Part shown: piece after piece, positions 19,205 to 20,933 of the stretch
Position numbering within the stretch: position 1 is the first letter of the stretch
Layout: the number at the start of each line of letters is the position of its first letter
Source: a virus
Strand: one strand, 5' to 3'
DNA: 20,933 nucleotides
Virus record (IMG/VR): IMGVR_UViG_3300010150_000235
Coordinates: 1-20,933 of that record
Made by a program: the position numbers and the translations under genes
Notes under the pieces: generated by a model
Database searches by the model: none
What the model saw: only the letters and a program-made list of their open reading frames with translations
What the model was told of the DNA's origin: nothing

Positions 19205-20933
19205 ATGGCAGAAGAAAGTACATTAGCTCCTAACATCTCCCTTAGACCAACGATAAGACCTTTGGAGGTAGAAGAAGAGGTTGTTGAAAAAAAAGAACCC
19301 GTTGTTGAAGGTCTTTCAGAAGAAAACTTTAAGTTAACCTTCTCCCCCGTAGAGTTTATGGATTACTGGGACAGCTATACCAAAGATGCAAATCAACCGG
19401 GTGCAAGAATAGATTCCGCAGCACAAGGTTTTGCAAACGGCGTAGTTACGTCTTTACTTTTTGACCCTGTTTACGAGGGAAAAATGACTTATAATTCCTT
19501 GCGTAACGGAACCGCTCCTATTCTTAAAGAATTAGGTTTAGAAGGAAAATCTTTGTCTGACGAACAAATAATTAGATTATTTGCGGAAGATGATGAAGGC
19601 AGAAAAATAGAAATTAACCCCGGTTATATTGAAGGCGTAAAAAGACGCGCTTTGGGGGGTTCCGGTGGAACTGCTGGTTTTTTTGCTGGAATGAAATTAG
19701 GTAATTTAGTTGTTTCTGGAGTTCCGCCTTTAACCCCTTGGACCGCGGCTGTTCGGTTAGGGGTGCCTGTTGTAACAGGCGTGGGTGGATATGTTGTGGG
19801 AAGTTTCTTAGGAGATAAGGCAACAGATTTTTTTATGGGTGATGAGCCAATTGTTATTCCCGGATCAGCAAGTGCTTCTTACGAAATGGGAAAAGCCACG
19901 CCTGAAGTTCTTGGATTTGCCGCCACACCTTGGTTGGCAGGAATTAAGGGCATTAATCTTGGCGGTGCAATAGCCGTTAATAATACCAAAAATTTTATAG
20001 GTCCTATTATTAGCAGCACTGGGGTTACTAAAACTCCAATTTCTTCAAGAGCCGTTGCAGGCGTTGAAAACGTTGTTAACCGCATGGGAGCTTACGCATA
20101 TAGTAATCCATTTAGAACAGCTTTTGTTGAAGGAAGCGCGGGGGCACTTAGTCTTGGCGGAACTTACGCCTCACAATCAGTTGCACCGGACAATCCTTGG
20201 GTTCGTTTTGCAGGGGAAGCGGGCGGCGGACTTGTTGGAGCCTTTGGCGCAGACCTTCTAGTAAATAAAACACCTTTTTTATGGAGACAAACGGGTGGCA
20301 GATTATATAATCTTTACAAAAGAAAAATGTACGGAGAGACTTCTGTAAAAGACTTATTGCCGGGCGGCATGACTGAAAATGAGTTAACAGATGCGGGCAA
20401 TTTTATAATTGAACAATTAGAAAAAAATAATGAAAACCCAGCAGAAATTTTTAAACTTATTAATGATCCGGAGTTTGATAAATGGCTTGTGGGTCCTGAT
20501 GGTAATAAAATAGAATTAGACCCGGCGACAAGATCAGCAAGCATAACTCTTTTATCTCTTCAAAATCAATTTTTGGAAGCTAATACGGGTTTAAACAAGG
20601 ACGCTGGTAAACAAATGCAAGATTCAATAGAAGCTTTACGAAGAGCTTTGCTTGCTATGTATGCTGATGGTTCAAAAGCCTCTTTGGCAGACGCTGCTTC
20701 TACTCAAATAAACTTGTTTGAGGCTACTCTTGCCTCAAAATTAGCCGCAGCATTTCAAGCAACTGAATCTGCCTTTAAAAAAGTTAGACCAGAGGGTGAA
20801 AATGTTGATTTAGCGGCAGCTAATAAAATTTTTGAATTGTTGGACAGTCAATATACTGCCGGACGTAAAGACGAACAGAGTTTATGGCGTACAATACCAA
20901 GAGATATAGAACTTACCTCTTTCATAAATGAGG
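19205..20933 (+). CDS. Large putative internal virion/ejection protein, 3' end beyond window (more than 576 aa, partial)
   Basis: From ATG 19205, 3 nt past the upstream stop, the frame stays open to the window end (576 codons). The N-terminus MAEESTLAPNISLRPTIRPLEVEEEVVEKK contains LAPNISLRPTIRPL, close to the end of the protein upstream. Residues about 45-145 form a mixed helical region (FSPVEFMDYWDSYTKD, LFDPVYEG). Residues about 147-212 are Gly/Ala/Val-rich and hydrophobic (RRALGGSGGTAGFFAGMKLG, AAVRLGVPVVTGVGGYVVGSFLGDKATDF), with further hydrophobic Gly-rich stretches at about 235-260 and 335-352. These could be membrane-inserting segments. Residues 380 onward are long charged helices (LTDAGNFIIEQLEKNNENPAEIFKLI, DSIEALRRALLAMY). 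Such alternation is usual in large internal proteins injected into the host envelope. No lytic transglycosylase motif is seen in the visible part; one could lie beyond the end. Confidence 0.8.
   Translation, partial: MAEESTLAPNISLRPTIRPLEVEEEVVEKKEPVVEGLSEENFKLTFSPVEFMDYWDSYTKDANQPGARIDSAAQGFANGVVTSLLFDPVYEGKMTYNSLRNGTAPILKELGLEGKSLSDEQIIRLFAEDDEGRKIEINPGYIEGVKRRALGGSGGTAGFFAGMKLGNLVVSGVPPLTPWTAAVRLGVPVVTGVGGYVVGSFLGDKATDFFMGDEPIVIPGSASASYEMGKATPEVLGFAATPWLAGIKGINLGGAIAVNNTKNFIGPIISSTGVTKTPISSRAVAGVENVVNRMGAYAYSNPFRTAFVEGSAGALSLGGTYASQSVAPDNPWVRFAGEAGGGLVGAFGADLLVNKTPFLWRQTGGRLYNLYKRKMYGETSVKDLLPGGMTENELTDAGNFIIEQLEKNNENPAEIFKLINDPEFDKWLVGPDGNKIELDPATRSASITLLSLQNQFLEANTGLNKDAGKQMQDSIEALRRALLAMYADGSKASLADAASTQINLFEATLASKLAAAFQATESAFKKVRPEGENVDLAAANKIFELLDSQYTAGRKDEQSLWRTIPRDIELTSFINE

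Overview
The window is the late structural (virion morphogenesis) region of a tailed bacteriophage, almost certainly a marine, short-tailed (podovirus-like) phage known best from environmental viral contigs. Every gene I can support lies on the + strand, packed head to tail with ATGA, GTGA, TAATG or 1-23 nt junctions, so the window reads as one long polycistronic unit. Its promoter and terminator lie outside. No terminase, portal, major capsid, integrase, polymerase, tRNA, CRISPR or insertion sequence is present. The host cannot be read from the sequence. The marine assignment rests on my recognising many of these proteins as families that recur in marine phage contigs.

Layout. (1) 1-1421: a run of small, very Lys/Arg-rich proteins plus one coiled-coil/one-membrane-helix protein (XhlA/holin-like). 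One 42-residue gene (691-819) is included. (2) 1425-5166: neck and structural genes: an unknown conserved protein, a P22 gp4-like head-to-tail adaptor, an unknown small protein, an SU10-type adaptor, two unknown conserved proteins (one probably structural), and a Trp-containing protein made largely of 22-residue repeats. (3) 5178-8849: a 1223-residue tail fibre or spike. It has a conserved virion-attachment end, about 50 turns of a 17-residue beta-repeat organised in 72-residue modules, and a C-terminal self-cleaving S74 chaperone. (4) 8852-10013: a 2OG-Fe(II) dioxygenase-like protein and two small conserved proteins. (5) 10027-12475: a large tail (nozzle/gp10-like) protein, a small protein and a zinc-ribbon protein. 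(6) 12475-20933: four large proteins (563, 601, 1076 and more than 576 residues, the last cut by the window end). They lack enzyme signatures and carry amphipathic or membrane-active segments, low-complexity Gln/Ala/Gly or Met/Pro regions and shared short motifs. By position and composition I infer that they are internal virion/ejection proteins.

Working together: the adaptor proteins close the head and join it to the nozzle, the fibre binds the host, and the last four proteins would be ejected to carry DNA across the envelope. The most interesting signals are: a lysine-striped amphipathic helix followed by a Gly-rich hydrophobic stretch in the 563-residue protein; a SLxPx(I/L)RP motif shared between two neighbouring large proteins; a canonical EF-hand/dockerin-type calcium loop at the start of the 1076-residue protein; whole-turn indels in the fibre repeats; and a shared C-terminal VTVTIT-type ending on otherwise unrelated small proteins.
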